Part shown: positions 1 through 10,124 of the stretch, in pieces
Layout of the letters: each line of letters starts with the position of its first letter
Numbering within the stretch: position 1 is the stretch's first letter
Notes under the pieces: generated by a model
Databases searched by the model: none
What the model saw: the letters and a program-made list of their open reading frames with translations, nothing else
What the model was told of the DNA's origin: nothing
Position numbers and translations under genes: made by a program
NCBI RefSeq assembly: GCF_016307205.1
Contig: NZ_JAEIJD010000002.1
Coordinates: 310,001-374,000 of the forward strand
Source: Pontibaca salina
GTDB lineage: Bacteria; Pseudomonadota; Alphaproteobacteria; Rhodobacterales; Rhodobacteraceae
Length of the DNA stretch: 64,000 nucleotides
Reading direction: 5' to 3'

Positions 1-362
1 ATCACGACGCCATTAGGGATCGCCACGTTTTGCAGCACGGCTCCGGTCGCACCCGAGCACATTGCGCCCATGATGCCGGCCACTCGATCCGACGTTACCA
101 GACGTTCGGCGGCAGCGGTCGCAGCGCTGGCGTCGATACAGGTGGTGTCGGCGCGGATCGTCGTGACAGTGCTGCCATCCATGAACTTGCCGCTGTCGCT
201 GATTTCCTTGGCGGCCAGTTCGGCACCGTTGGCCATCGGCGGACTCAGCGATTCCAGCGGGCCGGTAAAGCCAAGAGCAACGCCCATCTTGACCTCTTCG
301 GCCGATGCAAAGCCTGCGGCCAATGCCATCGCGGCGGTGGTCGCAAGAAACAGCTTTCTCAT
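1..362 (-). CDS. ABC transporter substrate-binding protein, LivK-like (5' part only)
   Basis: The gene runs off the left edge, so only about 120 N-terminal residues are visible. Translation starts MRKLFLATTAAMALAAGFASA, a clear Sec signal peptide, and then reads EEVKMGVALGFTGPLESLSPP, the first strand and loop of a type 1 periplasmic binding protein. Later segments AADKE-type helix and VAGIMGAMCSGATGAVL fit the same fold. The family captures branched-chain amino acids or related small molecules in the periplasm for an ABC permease. A strong AGGGGAG ribosome site precedes the ATG at 362. No permease or ATPase gene is visible, since they would lie outside the window. The ligand cannot be told from this fragment. 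Confidence 0.82.
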   Translation of the reverse strand, partial: MRKLFLATTAAMALAAGFASAEEVKMGVALGFTGPLESLSPPMANGAELAAKEISDSGKFMDGSTVTTIRADTTCIDASAATAAAERLVTSDRVAGIMGAMCSGATGAVLQNVAIPNGVV

Positions 363-528
363 AATCTATCTCCCCTTAGTTATAATTTTTATCCAAAATT
401 AGACTAAGGTGCCAATTTTCAAAAGAAAAGAAAATTTCAACACGGCCGGTTTCTTACCGTTGGCCTGTGGCAAACTTGAATCTGCTTAATCTGCGGCTAT
501 CGTTACGATCACTAAGATTGGAGGCGAA

Positions 529-1626
529 ATGCGGCGCCGACTGACGCTTTTGCTTGCGCTGATCCTGCCTGCAATGGGGTTGGCGGCAAGCTTTGATACC
601 AGCACTGGCAAGATCACGATCACCACGGTGGCGGACGGATTCGATGTGCCTTGGGCGTTTGATTTTCTGCCCGGTGGCGCTGTGCTGGTGACCGAGCGCG
701 GTGGAGCCTTGTGGCATGTGGCTGTTGAAGGATCGCGCCAGCGCCTTACTGGCACGCCGGATGTGGCGCTGGTTGGGCAGGGCGGGCTACTTGATATAAC
801 CGTTGCGCGGGATTTTGCGACCAGCCGCGAGATTTTTCTGACCTATGCGCGCCGTACGGATCAGGGAGCGGGCACAGCGTTGGCGATTGCACGACTGTCG
901 CAGGATGGCACAAGGCTAATTGATCTGCGCCGGCTGTTTCAGGCTGAGCATATCGGGCAGGGCGGACGGCATTTCGGATCGCGGGTGGTCGAGGCTGCTG
1001 ACGGGCGGCTGTTTGTCAGCTTGGGCGAACGGGGCAACCGTCCGGCGGCGCAGGATCTGGGCAACCATAATGGCACCATTGTGCGCATCAATCGCGACGG
1101 TACGGTGCCTGGCGACAATCCCTTTGTCAGGCAGGATGGCCTGCGCCCCGAAATCTGGTCCTATGGGCACCGCAACCCGCAAGGTGCGGCGCTGGACGCC
1201 AGCGGGCAGCTTTGGGCTGTCGAACATGGCGCGCGCGGTGGGGATGAGATCAACCGCATCGAGAAGGGCGCAAACTTTGGCTGGCCGGTAATTTCCTATG
1301 GACGGCACTATTCCGGCGCGAAAATCGGCGAGGGCAGCGCGAAACAGGGGATGGAACAACCCGCCTTCTATTGGGATCCTTCAATCGCGCCGTCGGGTAT
1401 GACGATTTATTCTGGACATCTCTGGCCCGAATGGGCGGGGCAGTTTCTGGTGGGATCGCTGAAATTCGACATGATCAGCCGTCTAGGCGGGGAGCCCCTG
1501 CAGGAGATCGAGCGGATCGCAAGCGACCACACGATTCGCGTGCGTGACGTCGCCGAGGGTCCGGATGGCGCCATTTGGTTCCTGTCCGAAGGGCGCGGCG
1601 CGTTATACCGAATGACGCCAGAGTGA
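529..1626 (+). CDS. PQQ-dependent soluble aldose (glucose/sorbosone-type) dehydrogenase
   Basis: This 365-residue exported protein belongs to the GSDH/YliI family of six-bladed beta-propeller sugar dehydrogenases that use PQQ and oxidise aldoses in the periplasm. The N-terminus MRRRLTLLLALILPAMGLAAS is a signal peptide. Family motifs are present in order: VPWAFDFLPGG and LVTERGG near residues 41-63, GQGG near 81-84 and 141-144, SYGHRNPQGAALD, EHGARGGDEIN and GANFGWPVISYG in the middle. Length matches the family. GGAGG lies 6 bases before the ATG at 529. No PQQ synthesis genes are in the window, so cofactor supply is unknown. Substrate is not predictable from sequence alone. Confidence 0.85.
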   Translation: MRRRLTLLLALILPAMGLAASFDTSTGKITITTVADGFDVPWAFDFLPGGAVLVTERGGALWHVAVEGSRQRLTGTPDVALVGQGGLLDITVARDFATSREIFLTYARRTDQGAGTALAIARLSQDGTRLIDLRRLFQAEHIGQGGRHFGSRVVEAADGRLFVSLGERGNRPAAQDLGNHNGTIVRINRDGTVPGDNPFVRQDGLRPEIWSYGHRNPQGAALDASGQLWAVEHGARGGDEINRIEKGANFGWPVISYGRHYSGAKIGEGSAKQGMEQPAFYWDPSIAPSGMTIYSGHLWPEWAGQFLVGSLKFDMISRLGGEPLQEIERIASDHTIRVRDVAEGPDGAIWFLSEGRGALYRMTPE

Positions 1627-1671
1627 GCACGGCTGGGTATGGTTGGGCCAACCCGTCACGGTACTGGGGGA

Positions 1672-2169
1672 TCAGCGCCGGGCTTCCTGCGTGTTCTGTG
1701 CGCCGCGCACCCTTATGGCGCGCACACCTTCCAATTGCTGATTGGTCACGGTGTAAGCGGCAGTAACACTGCGCGACCACTCGGTGCCAACAGGCGTCGG
1801 GCTTTGAGGGTAGAGCAGCCGGAAGTCAAACGTCATCACCCCGTCTTCGGAGAGCAGATCTGGATTTGTGGGGGCAAGCCGCGCCTCGAACGCGCCTTGG
1901 CGGGCGCCAATCCCGGTCGCGCGAATGATCGCTCCGCCCGGTTGCCGCTCGACCACCAGATCGCTGATGGTGGCGATCCGTTCTGACCGATCCACTTCTG
2001 GCGGCCGGCTGAGCATTCCTGAGCGTTGTGGAATCAGCGGATTTGCGGCAGTCTCTGGTGTCGTTGCAACTGATTGTCCAGCACCGAACCAGTTGCCGGG
2101 ATTGAGTCGAGAGTTGCAGCCGGCCAGAAACAATGAGCCAACCAGAAGAACCGTCAAAGACTTTTTCAT
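1672..2169 (-). CDS. Small lipoprotein of unknown function
   Basis: A 165-residue predicted lipoprotein. Residues 1-18 (MKKSLTVLLVGSLFLAGC) form a signal peptide with an LAGC lipobox, so Cys18 is the likely lipidated residue. The mature part has a Pro/Ala linker, then a compact beta-rich segment with ISDLVVERQPGGAIIRATGIG and a C-terminal basic tail. A GTG/ATG start further upstream at 2268 is open but would bury the signal peptide, so 2169 is chosen. The gene is convergent with the sugar dehydrogenase and divergent from sufE. I do not recognise a named family; it looks like a conserved Rhodobacterales hypothetical. Confidence 0.75.
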   Translation of the reverse strand: MKKSLTVLLVGSLFLAGCNSRLNPGNWFGAGQSVATTPETAANPLIPQRSGMLSRPPEVDRSERIATISDLVVERQPGGAIIRATGIGARQGAFEARLAPTNPDLLSEDGVMTFDFRLLYPQSPTPVGTEWSRSVTAAYTVTNQQLEGVRAIRVRGAQNTQEARR

Positions 2170-2300
2170 CGCGTCCGCCGCCGTCTGAATTGATTTCCCG
2201 ACGGTTAGCGCATCTTCGCCCAGTTGAAAAGCGTCCATGCGGTCTGGACAGGCGGACAGGCGACGCATACCTGAAGGACATGACTAAGAAAGGACAAAAT

Positions 2301-2711
2301 ATGGCCACCCCCGCCTTTGAAGAAATCGTTGAGGATTTCGAGTTTCTTGAGGATTGGGAAGACCGCTATCGCCATGTGATCGATCTGGGTCGCGAGATGG
2401 ACCCGATGGCTGACGCCTTGAAAGTGCCGGCCACGAAGGTTGAGGGCTGCGCGAGTCAGGTTTGGCTACATCCGGTGATTGAGGGCGGCGTCTTTCGATT
2501 TGACGGTGACAGCGACGCGATGATCGTGCGCGGTCTGATCGCGGTGTTACGCGCCCTTTATTGCGGACTGCCGGTAGCTGATGTTCCCAAGGTGGACGCG
2601 CGGCGCGAATTGGAGCGGCTGGGATTGAACGAACACCTTTCGTCACAGCGGTCAAACGGGCTGCGCGCGATGGTTGATAGGATCGGCCTGGTCGCCCGTG
2701 AACACGCCTGA
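2301..2711 (+). CDS. sufE: SufE family cysteine desulfuration protein
   Basis: SufE accepts persulfide sulfur from the cysteine desulfurase SufS and passes it to the Fe-S scaffold in the cytoplasm. The 136-residue protein reads MATPAFEEIVEDFEFLEDWE at its start, a standard SufE opening. The acceptor cysteine is in KVEGCASQVWL (Cys50 with this start), and PVADVPKVDARRELERLGL with SSQRSNGLRAM near the end are typical. The start at 2301 has AAAGGA six bases upstream; an in-frame ATG at 2280 with GAAGGA would add seven residues. No sufS or sufBCD lies nearby; stand-alone sufE genes are common in this order. Confidence 0.9.
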   Translation: MATPAFEEIVEDFEFLEDWEDRYRHVIDLGREMDPMADALKVPATKVEGCASQVWLHPVIEGGVFRFDGDSDAMIVRGLIAVLRALYCGLPVADVPKVDARRELERLGLNEHLSSQRSNGLRAMVDRIGLVAREHA

Positions 2712-2734
2712 TTTCAGGTAACAAAGGAAAGTGA

Positions 2735-2763
2735 AAACCGCCTTTCTGCACGAAAGGCGGTTT
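2735..2763. terminator. Bidirectional intrinsic terminator between sufE and gltA
   Basis: A perfect 12-bp stem (AAACCGCCTTTC pairing with GAAAGGCGGTTT) with a 5-base loop sits between the convergent ends of sufE and gltA. A-rich and T-rich stretches border it, so it can end transcription from both sides. Confidence 0.8.
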
Positions 2764-2771
2764 GTCGGGAA

Positions 2772-4067
2772 TCAGCGGTTCTCGATATCGACGTAATCGC
2801 GCTGGGTTTCACCGCGATACAATTGGCGCGGGCGACCGATCTTGTTCTGCGGATCGGCGGTCATTTCCTTCCACTGCGACACCCAGCCGACTGTGCGACT
2901 GACCGCAAAAATCGGCGTGAACATCGAGGTGGGGAACCCCATCGCCTCAAGAATGATCCCGGAATAAAAATCGACATTCGGAAACAGTTTCTTTTCGATG
3001 AAATAAGGATCGGCCAGCGCCTGTTTTTCAAGCTCTTTGGCAACCTGCAGCGTTGGATTGTGTTCGATCCCCAGAAGCTCCAGAACCTCGTCGGCGGATT
3101 GTTTGAGCACCTTCGCACGGGGGTCAAAGTTCTTGTAGACGCGGTGACCAAAACCCACCAAGCGGAACGGATCGTCCTTGTCCTTGGCGCGCTCGATGAA
3201 TTCCGGGATACGCTCGGGCGTGCCGATTTCCTTTAGCATTTCAAGCGCGGCTTGATTGGCGCCGCCATGGGCCGGACCCCAAAGGCAAACGATGCCCGCG
3301 GCAATGCTGGCAAAGGGGTTGGCCCCCGAGGACGACGCCAGACGTACAGTGGAGGTGGAGGCGTTTTGTTCGTGATCGGCGTGCAGGGTAAAGATGCGAT
3401 CCATCGCGCGGGAGAGGATCGGGTTTACGACGTATTCTTCGGTGGGAACCGCAAAGCACATGCGCAGGAAGTTTGACGCATAGTCCAATTCGTTAAGCGG
3501 ATACTGGAACGGCTGGCCCACGGTGTATTTGAACGCCATCGCCGCGATCGTCGGCATTTTCGCCAACAAACGTATACAGGCGACCTCGCGCTGGCGGGGG
3601 TCGGTGACATCGGTACTGTCATGATAGAAGGCCGACATCGCACCGACCACACCGACCATAATTGCCATCGGATGTGCATCGCGACGGAACCCGCGGAAGA
3701 AATAGATGATTTGTTCGTGTACCATCGTATGACGGGTCACCAGAGCCTCGAAATCCTCCAATCTGGCGGCCGAGGGCAGTTCCCCGTAAAGTAGAAGATA
3801 GCAGACTTCGAGGAAGTGGGATTTCTCGGCCAGTTGATCGATCGGATAGCCGCGGTGCTGCAACTGGCCCTTATCGCCATCTATAAACGTGATCGTGCTG
3901 TCACAACTCGCGGTCGAGGTGAAACCGGGATCGTAGGTAAAGATACCGGCGTCGGAATAAAGCTTGCGAATATCCAACACATCGGGGCCGGCTGTCGGCG
4001 AGAGCACCGGCAATTCATAGCTCTCGCCATGCACCAAAAGCGTTGCACTCTGCTTGGGGTCAGTCAT
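2772..4067 (-). CDS. gltA: Citrate synthase (type II)
   Basis: Condenses oxaloacetate and acetyl-CoA to citrate, the entry step of the TCA cycle. The 431-residue length is that of the hexameric Gram-negative enzyme. Catalytic regions are intact: [11 protein letters not shown] at 229-239, the WGPAHGGAN loop with His267, [14 protein letters not shown] with His308, and FPNVDFYSG carrying the catalytic Asp near 360. The N-terminal domain starts with KSATLLVHG-like beta strands as usual. AAGGGA precedes the ATG at 4067. It lies 117 bp after gltX on the same strand; acnA is 30 kb away, so the TCA genes are not clustered here. Confidence 0.97.
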   Translation of the reverse strand: MTDPKQSATLLVHGESYELPVLSPTAGPDVLDIRKLYSDAGIFTYDPGFTSTASCDSTITFIDGDKGQLQHRGYPIDQLAEKSHFLEVCYLLLYGELPSAARLEDFEALVTRHTMVHEQIIYFFRGFRRDAHPMAIMVGVVGAMSAFYHDSTDVTDPRQREVACIRLLAKMPTIAAMAFKYTVGQPFQYPLNELDYASNFLRMCFAVPTEEYVVNPILSRAMDRIFTLHADHEQNASTSTVRLASSSGANPFASIAAGIVCLWGPAHGGANQAALEMLKEIGTPERIPEFIERAKDKDDPFRLVGFGHRVYKNFDPRAKVLKQSADEVLELLGIEHNPTLQVAKELEKQALADPYFIEKKLFPNVDFYSGIILEAMGFPTSMFTPIFAVSRTVGWVSQWKEMTADPQNKIGRPRQLYRGETQRDYVDIENR

Positions 4068-4184
4068 TGATGTCCCTTTCTTTTCAAACCACGGAACGGG
4101 GCATCACCTGACCCGTGCTGATAGTGCCTGCACCATAAAAAGGGGCAGACCGGTTTTGTAGATTCGACACCGTTCGTCCGGACT

Positions 4185-5591
4185 TCAGGCGCGATTGGCA
4201 GCGTCGTTTAGCCGATTCAGGGTTTCGTCGCGTCCAAGAACCAGCATCATATCAAACACCGAAGGTGTAACCGTCCGCCCCGCAAGCGCCGCCCGCAGGG
4301 GGGACGCCAGTTTTCCGAACTTGGTGCCACGAGCCTCGGCAATGCTGGCGAGAGCGGCCTCAAGATTGTCCCGCGACCAGCTAGCACTTTGTAATTGTGC
4401 CGTCAATTCTGACAGCATGCCATCGGGAGCTTTTGCCAGCGCTGCAAGAGCCTTTTCATCCAGTTCGATCGGGCGCTGAATCAAGGAAAAATGCCCTTTT
4501 TCAAGCAGTTCGGGGAAGCTTCGCGCCCGATCCTTGAGGCAATACATCGCCTTTTTCAGCTGGCTATGCTGCCCTGTTGTCAGGGCGGGCTGTCCTGCGG
4601 TGTCCAGATAATCGACAATTTCGCGTAGCAAATCTGCATCGGACATTGTCGCGATGTGCTGGCCACTCAGGTGATCCAATTTCTTGAAGTCGAATCGTGC
4701 CGGACTGCGGCCAATGCCATCGAAATCGAACCACTCCTGAGCCTGTTCATCGGAAAAGAACTCGTCATCGCCGTGGCTCCAGCCCAGCCGAGCAAGGTAA
4801 TTGCGCATGCCAGCTGCCGGGTATCCCATTGTCTGGTATTCCTTGGTTCCGAGCGCACCGTGGCGTTTGCTCAGTTTCTTGCCGTCGGGGCCGTGGATAA
4901 GCGGGATATGTGCCCAGACCGGCACCGGCCACCCCAGCGCGTTGTAGATCATCATCTGGCGGGCAGCGTTGTTCAGGTGGTCGTCGCCCCGGATCACATG
5001 TGTGACGCCCATGTCGTGATCGTCAACCACCACCGCCAGCATGTAGACCGGGCTTCCGTCGCCGCGCAAAAGCACCATGTCGTCCAATTGGTCATTGCCG
5101 ATGGTCACATCACCTTGCACGCGGTCGTTGATCACGGTCTGCCCCGTTTCGGGGGCTTTGATCCGGATCACATAGGGGGCGTCGGGATGGGTTGCGGGAT
5201 CCGCATCGCGCCAAGGGCTGCGAAAGAGCGTGCTGCGTCCCTCCGTGCGGGCCTCTTCGCGAAACGCCGCGATTTCATCCTGGGTCGAAAAGCACTTATA
5301 GGCTTTGCCCTGCGCCAGAAGTTCATGGGCGACCTCTGCATGCCGCTCGGCGCGGGCGATCTGGCTGACCGGTTCACCGTCCCAGTCCAGACCCAGCCAT
5401 CGCATTCCTTGCAGGATCGCCTCAGTTGCTTCGGGGGTCGAGCGCGCGCGGTCCGTATCCTCGATGCGGAGCAAGAACTTTCCCCCGCGTCCGCGCGCAT
5501 AGAGCCAGTTGAACAGGGCTGTTCGCGCGCCCCCAATATGCAGAAAGCCGGTGGGCGAAGGGGCAAAACGAGTGACGACCGGATCGGACAT
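4185..5591 (-). CDS. gltX: Glutamate-tRNA ligase
   Basis: Charges tRNA-Glu with glutamate in the cytoplasm. The 468-residue class I synthetase shows the HIGH-type motif in [19 protein letters not shown] (HIGG at 18-21), [11 protein letters not shown] at 41-51, and the KMSKR-type loop KKLSKRHGA at 238-246. The C-terminal anticodon-binding helical region is complete. Many alphaproteobacteria carry two gltX copies, one able to charge tRNA-Gln with Glu; only one is in this window and I cannot tell which type it is. It is divergent from comEC across an intergenic of about 80 bp. Confidence 0.96.
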   Translation of the reverse strand: MSDPVVTRFAPSPTGFLHIGGARTALFNWLYARGRGGKFLLRIEDTDRARSTPEATEAILQGMRWLGLDWDGEPVSQIARAERHAEVAHELLAQGKAYKCFSTQDEIAAFREEARTEGRSTLFRSPWRDADPATHPDAPYVIRIKAPETGQTVINDRVQGDVTIGNDQLDDMVLLRGDGSPVYMLAVVVDDHDMGVTHVIRGDDHLNNAARQMMIYNALGWPVPVWAHIPLIHGPDGKKLSKRHGALGTKEYQTMGYPAAGMRNYLARLGWSHGDDEFFSDEQAQEWFDFDGIGRSPARFDFKKLDHLSGQHIATMSDADLLREIVDYLDTAGQPALTTGQHSQLKKAMYCLKDRARSFPELLEKGHFSLIQRPIELDEKALAALAKAPDGMLSELTAQLQSASWSRDNLEAALASIAEARGTKFGKLASPLRAALAGRTVTPSVFDMMLVLGRDETLNRLNDAANRA

Positions 5592-5670
5592 AGGTGCGGA
5601 TTTACCTTTTGGTAATGTTATCGGGATTAGGCTAGCGCCTGTCTAGCGGGGCAGGGTGCGAGGGGCAAGC

Positions 5671-7710
5671 ATGCGCATTCTGGTGGCGGTTGATCGGATA
5701 TTGCTCGGTCAGCGCGGCCATCTGTTTCCGTGGGTTCCGGTCTGTCTTGCGCTGGGAATCGGAGTGTATTTCGCGCTGACAGTCGAGCCCGATCAGGAGG
5801 TCTATGCCATGTTGGGCTTTGCGGGCGGACTCTGTGGCGCTGCGGCACTGCGTTGGCCGGGCGGCTGGTCAGCATTGGGATGGGGGGTAACGCTTGCGGC
5901 GGCCGGGTTCTGCCTGGCCGGCTGGCGAACACAGGATGTTGCCGCGCCAGTTCTGAGCTGGCGCTATTATGGTCCGGTTGAGGGGCGGGTGGTGGCGCTT
6001 GACCGTTCGGCATCGGACGCGCTGCGGGTTACCCTGGACCGGGTCCAACTGGCGCGTATGTCGCCTTCCCGTGTGCCGGGCCGTGTCCGTATTTCCCTTC
6101 ACGGACCGCCCGCTACTCTGTCTCCTGGCCAGCGAATCATGACCACGGCGCATCTGTCACCGCCCCATGGGCCGGCCGAGCCGGGGGGCTTTGATTTCCG
6201 CCGCCACGCCTGGTTTCAGGGTCTCGGGGCGGTCGGGTACACCCGCGTGCCGGTGCTGACCGTCGAACCACCGCAAACCCCCACTGTGGGATTGCGCGTA
6301 TTCGCCATGCGCATGGCGGCGTCCGGCAGGCTGCTGGAAGTTCTGCCGGGAGATCCCGGCGGGTTTGCCGCCGCCGTTACCACGGGCGACCGTCACGCCA
6401 TCGGACAGGATGCGCTGAAGGCTTTGCGCGCCAGCAATCTGGCCCATCTGCTGGCAATCTCTGGGCTGCACATGGGGTTGTTGACCGGATTCGTTTTTAC
6501 CGTCTTACGGATGGGAATTGCGCTGATCCCGGCATTGGCGCTGCGTCTGCCGGTCAAGAAAATCGCTGCCGTCGGAGCCTTGATCGCGGCGGCGGGGTAT
6601 TTCGCGTTGTCGGGCGGCAATGTGGCCACCGAACGAGCCTTTGTCATGGTCGCAGTGGCACTGTGTGCGATTTTGGTGGATCGACGGGCGATTTCTTTGC
6701 GGGTGGTGGCGATTGCGGCATTGATCGTACTGACACTTCGCCCCGAGGCGCTGCTTGGCCCCGGTTTTCAGATGTCATTTGCGGCGACAACCGGGCTGGT
6801 CGCCGTTTTTATGTGGCTGCGCGATGTGGATCTTCCGCGCGCTCCGAATTGGGCCAGGCCGGCGCTCGGGGTGATGATTTCATCTGCTGTTGCCGGCTTG
6901 GCAACAGCGCCGGTTGGAGCCGCCCATTTCAACACGGTTTCACATTTTGGCCTGCTGGCCAATCTGCTCTCGGTTCCCATCATGGGGGGGCTTGTGATCC
7001 CGGCTGCGGTGCTCGCGGCGGTGCTTGCCCCAATCGGCGCCGAGGTGATCGGCCTGACCCTGATGGGGTGGGGGCTGAGCTGGATCCTAGGCGTGGCCTA
7101 TTGGGTTGCCGGGCTGGAAGGCGCGCAAGGGTATGTCCCCAGCCCCCCCGGCGTGGTGTTGCCATTGCTGGCACTGGGCTTGCTCTGGCTGATATTGTGG
7201 CAGGGACGGCTGCGGCTGGCCGGATTGATACCAGCCGCGGCCGCATTTTATTTCTGGGCTGGGGCCGAGCGTCCGGCGATTTTGATCGCTGATACGGGCG
7301 GACTTGTCGGCGTGATGACCCATGAAGGCCGCGCGCTCAGCAAACCGCGCGGTGCCGGATTTATCGCAAAGAACTGGCTGGAAAATGATGGCGACGGAGC
7401 TGGACAGGCCGTTGCAGCAGCGCGCTGGCCGGGAGAGCCGGGTGCCGTGCAACGCCTTGAAGTTGGACCTTCGAAGATCGTCCATGTAATCGGAAAACGC
7501 GGTGTCGCCGTGTTCGATGGTTGCCGCGAGCCGATGCTGGTCGTTGCCTCGGTGCCGATGAAGCCCTTTGCGAACTGTGATTTATATGATCCGGCGCGTC
7601 TGCGCGCCACCGGTAGCGTCGCAATTACCCAGCACGGGCAAACCTACTCGGCAACCGCCCTCACCGGATGGCGTCCATGGAGCGCGCCTTCAGGCGGGCG
7701 GCGTCAATAG
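5671..7710 (+). CDS. comEC: ComEC/Rec2-family DNA uptake channel protein
   Basis: Polytopic inner-membrane protein expected to move single-stranded DNA into the cytoplasm during transformation. The 679-residue protein has an N-terminal membrane/DUF4131-type region (residues about 1-200), then the ComEC core with [21 protein letters not shown], and [18 protein letters not shown] and [18 protein letters not shown] in the membrane part. The C-terminal segment after about residue 530 is short and lacks an evident metallo-beta-lactamase HxHxDH motif, so the nuclease-like domain looks reduced. AGGGG lies just before the ATG at 5671; an in-frame GTG at 5656 is less likely. Its last 7 bases overlap the end of lexA on the other strand. 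Competence in this strain is not shown by this gene alone. Confidence 0.9.
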   Translation: MRILVAVDRILLGQRGHLFPWVPVCLALGIGVYFALTVEPDQEVYAMLGFAGGLCGAAALRWPGGWSALGWGVTLAAAGFCLAGWRTQDVAAPVLSWRYYGPVEGRVVALDRSASDALRVTLDRVQLARMSPSRVPGRVRISLHGPPATLSPGQRIMTTAHLSPPHGPAEPGGFDFRRHAWFQGLGAVGYTRVPVLTVEPPQTPTVGLRVFAMRMAASGRLLEVLPGDPGGFAAAVTTGDRHAIGQDALKALRASNLAHLLAISGLHMGLLTGFVFTVLRMGIALIPALALRLPVKKIAAVGALIAAAGYFALSGGNVATERAFVMVAVALCAILVDRRAISLRVVAIAALIVLTLRPEALLGPGFQMSFAATTGLVAVFMWLRDVDLPRAPNWARPALGVMISSAVAGLATAPVGAAHFNTVSHFGLLANLLSVPIMGGLVIPAAVLAAVLAPIGAEVIGLTLMGWGLSWILGVAYWVAGLEGAQGYVPSPPGVVLPLLALGLLWLILWQGRLRLAGLIPAAAAFYFWAGAERPAILIADTGGLVGVMTHEGRALSKPRGAGFIAKNWLENDGDGAGQAVAAARWPGEPGAVQRLEVGPSKIVHVIGKRGVAVFDGCREPMLVVASVPMKPFANCDLYDPARLRATGSVAITQHGQTYSATALTGWRPWSAPSGGRRQ

Positions 7711-8402
7711 CTGCGAATCAGCCCGACCAGACGGCCCTGAATACGTACCTTATCCTCTGCGTAGACGCGGGTTTCATAGTCCGGATTGGCGGCCTCGAGC
7801 GCAATGGCGTTGCCCCGACGCATAAAGCGTTTCAGGGTTGCCTCTTCCTCATCAACAAGGGCGACGACAATGTCCCCATTATCGGCCGTCGCTGTTTCGC
7901 GGATCACTACCACGTCGCCATCGTTGATGCCGACATCAATCATTGAGTCGCCCTTTACCTCTAACGCGAAATGATTGCCGCTGGCCGACAGCATCGACCC
8001 TGGTACCGCCACATTATGCGAGATTTCGCTGATCGCCTCGATTGGAACACCGGCGGCGATGCGCCCCATCATGGGCAGTTCCACAGCATTAATTGTCACA
8101 GGTTCAATATTGGCTGCTTGCGAATTCTCGTTGCGATTCCCTTCAATCACGCGAGGGGCGAAGCCGGTTGCTGCCGGTCGGCCAAGCGCCTCCGGCAGGC
8201 GTAAAATTTCAATCGCGCGGGCACGATGGGCAAGACGGCGGATGAAGCCACGTTCTTCAAGGGCGGTGATCAAGCGATGGATCCCGGATTTGCTGCGTAA
8301 ATTCAGCGCCAGTTTCATTTCATCGAAACTGGGAGACACCCCTTCGCTTTGGACACGCTCGTGAATGAATGTCAGTAGCTCCAACTGCTTCTTGGTCAAC
8401 AT
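7704..8402 (-). CDS. lexA: LexA SOS repressor/autoprotease
   Basis: Represses SOS genes and self-cleaves when stimulated by RecA filaments. The 232-residue protein has an N-terminal winged helix ([18 protein letters not shown], residues 1-65), a linker, and a C-terminal S24 peptidase domain. The cleavage site Ala117-Gly118 lies in [11 protein letters not shown]. The catalytic dyad is Ser153 in VKGDSMID and Lys191 in EATLKRF. A perfect alphaproteobacterial SOS operator sits about 32 bp upstream, so the gene is autoregulated. It is the last gene of the minus-strand trp/moa/moe run but is separated from moeA by 76 bp holding that operator. It ends convergently on comEC with a 7-bp overlap. Confidence 0.97.
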   Translation of the reverse strand: MLTKKQLELLTFIHERVQSEGVSPSFDEMKLALNLRSKSGIHRLITALEERGFIRRLAHRARAIEILRLPEALGRPAATGFAPRVIEGNRNENSQAANIEPVTINAVELPMMGRIAAGVPIEAISEISHNVAVPGSMLSASGNHFALEVKGDSMIDVGINDGDVVVIRETATADNGDIVVALVDEEEATLKRFMRRGNAIALEAANPDYETRVYAEDKVRIQGRLVGLIRSY

Positions 8403-8433
8403 GCTAACACGCCCTTGGCCATGATTTCAGTTT

Positions 8434-8448
8434 GTTCTACACCTGTTC
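8434..8448 (-). promoter_or_regulatory. LexA binding site (SOS box) for lexA
   Basis: The plus strand reads GTTCTACACCTGTTC, an exact GTTC-N7-GTTC direct repeat, the operator recognised by LexA of alphaproteobacteria. It lies 32-46 bp before the lexA start codon, the expected place for autoregulation. Confidence 0.85.
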
Positions 8449-8478
8449 ACGCTTTGTGTCAATCGTGTTTCCGGCTAG

Positions 8479-9651
8479 TCAGATTGGCAGATAAGACAAA
8501 CTGTCTCCGGCCTTGCGAGCTGGGTCATGGGGCGGACGCACCAAAAGCGCGTTGGCCTGCGACAATACCGTCAAAAGCGAACTGTCTTGATTGTCGAACA
8601 CCGTTACCGCGCCATCACGGACGATTGCGCGCATGTAATGTTCGCGCCCGCCATTGGCTTTGATATCCTCGGCCAGCATCGCCTTCTTTGATGGCGCTGA
8701 TTTGTGTTCAAGCCCCAGCAATGTCCGCACCATCGGCGCAAGGAACACATGGCCGCAAACCATTGCCGAAACCGGATTGCCCGGCAGGCCGATCATTGCA
8801 GCATCGCCCAGCTGCCCGGCCATCAGCGGTTTGCCGGGACGCATTGCGACTTTGTAAAAGGACTGTTGCAAACCGATCTGCTTGGCGGCCGTGGCCACCA
8901 GATCGTGATCGCCCACGGAAGCCCCGCCGATAGTGACAATCAGATCAGCGTCAGCCGCCAATTCAAACGCCGTGTGTAGCGAGGCCATCGTATCGCGGGC
9001 AATCGGCAGCAGGCGGGGCAAGGCACCCAAATCGCGCAGCATGGCGTGCAGCCCGAAACTGTTCGAGGCGATAATCTGATCCGGGCCAGGTTCCTCGCCG
9101 GGCATCACCAGTTCGTCACCGGTCGACAGAATTGCCACGACCGGCTGGCGCGTCACCGGCACTTGGGCAATGTTCATCGACGCCAGCAGCGCCACATCGG
9201 CAGGGGTCAGCCGCCGCGGTGCCGACATTACAGTCCCGGCGGTAAAATCGCCACCAGCCGGGCGGATATTGGCCTTGCTTCCGGGGTCTCCGGTGATCGT
9301 AATGACGTCGGAGCGTCGGCTTGCATCCTCTTGTAACAAAACGAAGTTCGCGCCTTCCGGGATCGGCGCGCCAGTGAATATCCGCACCGCCTGGCCGGCA
9401 CCGACCTGTCCCTCGAATCGATGACCTGCAGCAGCCTCGCCAATCACCTTGAACATGGCATCGCGCTCGACCTCTTCGGCCTTGAGCGCATAGCCATCCA
9501 TCGACGAGGCGGCAAAGGGTGGTTGATCGCGGCCCGCCCGAACATCGCGCGCCAGAACACGCCCCGAAGCAGAGATGAGTGGAACCTCTTCCACCGGGAG
9601 CGGCGCAACCAGATCAAACAAATGTGCAAGTGCCTGCGAGACAGTGATCAT
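8479..9651 (-). CDS. moeA: Molybdopterin molybdotransferase MoeA
   Basis: Inserts molybdenum into adenylylated molybdopterin, the last step of basic Moco synthesis. The 390-residue length is usual. Visible family regions are [15 protein letters not shown] near residues 42-56, [25 protein letters not shown], the [11 protein letters not shown] loop and [17 protein letters not shown]. The C-terminal domain IV ends the protein. Its start overlaps the moaC stop by 4 bp (ATGA type), so the two are translationally coupled. The Moco product could serve the molybdoenzyme-like protein at 40.5 kb or others elsewhere. Confidence 0.96.
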   Translation of the reverse strand: MITVSQALAHLFDLVAPLPVEEVPLISASGRVLARDVRAGRDQPPFAASSMDGYALKAEEVERDAMFKVIGEAAAGHRFEGQVGAGQAVRIFTGAPIPEGANFVLLQEDASRRSDVITITGDPGSKANIRPAGGDFTAGTVMSAPRRLTPADVALLASMNIAQVPVTRQPVVAILSTGDELVMPGEEPGPDQIIASNSFGLHAMLRDLGALPRLLPIARDTMASLHTAFELAADADLIVTIGGASVGDHDLVATAAKQIGLQQSFYKVAMRPGKPLMAGQLGDAAMIGLPGNPVSAMVCGHVFLAPMVRTLLGLEHKSAPSKKAMLAEDIKANGGREHYMRAIVRDGAVTVFDNQDSSLLTVLSQANALLVRPPHDPARKAGDSLSYLPI

Positions 9652-10124
9652 GTCGTTTCGTAACGTCCTGATTTTCCGCCTTCTTTAAGAACAACACGGA
9701 TACCGCCGATCTGCATGTTCTGGTCCACGGCCTTGACCATGTCATAAACTGTCAGCGCCGCAGTCGATACGGCGGTCAATGCCTCCATCTCGACCCCGGT
9801 CGGCCCGGTGGTGCGTACCGTCGCCTCGATCTGAACGCCCGGCAGATCCGCGTCCAGCGTCAGGTCCACCGCCACTTTGCTGAGCGCGAGCGGATGACAT
9901 AACGGGATCAGGTCGGCAGTCTTCTTTGCCCCCATGATCCCGGCCAGCCGCGCGACGGCGAGAACGTCGCCCTTCTTGGCGCGGCCTTCTTTAATGGTTT
10001 CAAAACTTTCGCGTGTCATGCTGATGTGGCCGCGAGCAATCGCCACCCGCGAGGTCGCCGGCTTTTCGCTCACATCCACCATATGCGCGTTGCCTTGGGA
10101 ATCGAAGTGCGTCAGCGCCATCAC
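9648..10124 (-). CDS. moaC: Cyclic pyranopterin monophosphate synthase MoaC
   Basis: Converts the MoaA product to cyclic pyranopterin monophosphate, the second half of the first step of Moco synthesis. The 158-residue protein shows [18 protein letters not shown] at the start, [20 protein letters not shown] with [11 protein letters not shown] in the middle, and [20 protein letters not shown] with KAVD near the end, all diagnostic. It overlaps trpC upstream and moeA downstream by 4 bp each, so it sits in one polycistronic unit with tryptophan genes, a layout known in Rhodobacterales. Confidence 0.97.
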   Translation of the reverse strand: MMALTHFDSQGNAHMVDVSEKPATSRVAIARGHISMTRESFETIKEGRAKKGDVLAVARLAGIMGAKKTADLIPLCHPLALSKVAVDLTLDADLPGVQIEATVRTTGPTGVEMEALTAVSTAALTVYDMVKAVDQNMQIGGIRVVLKEGGKSGRYETT

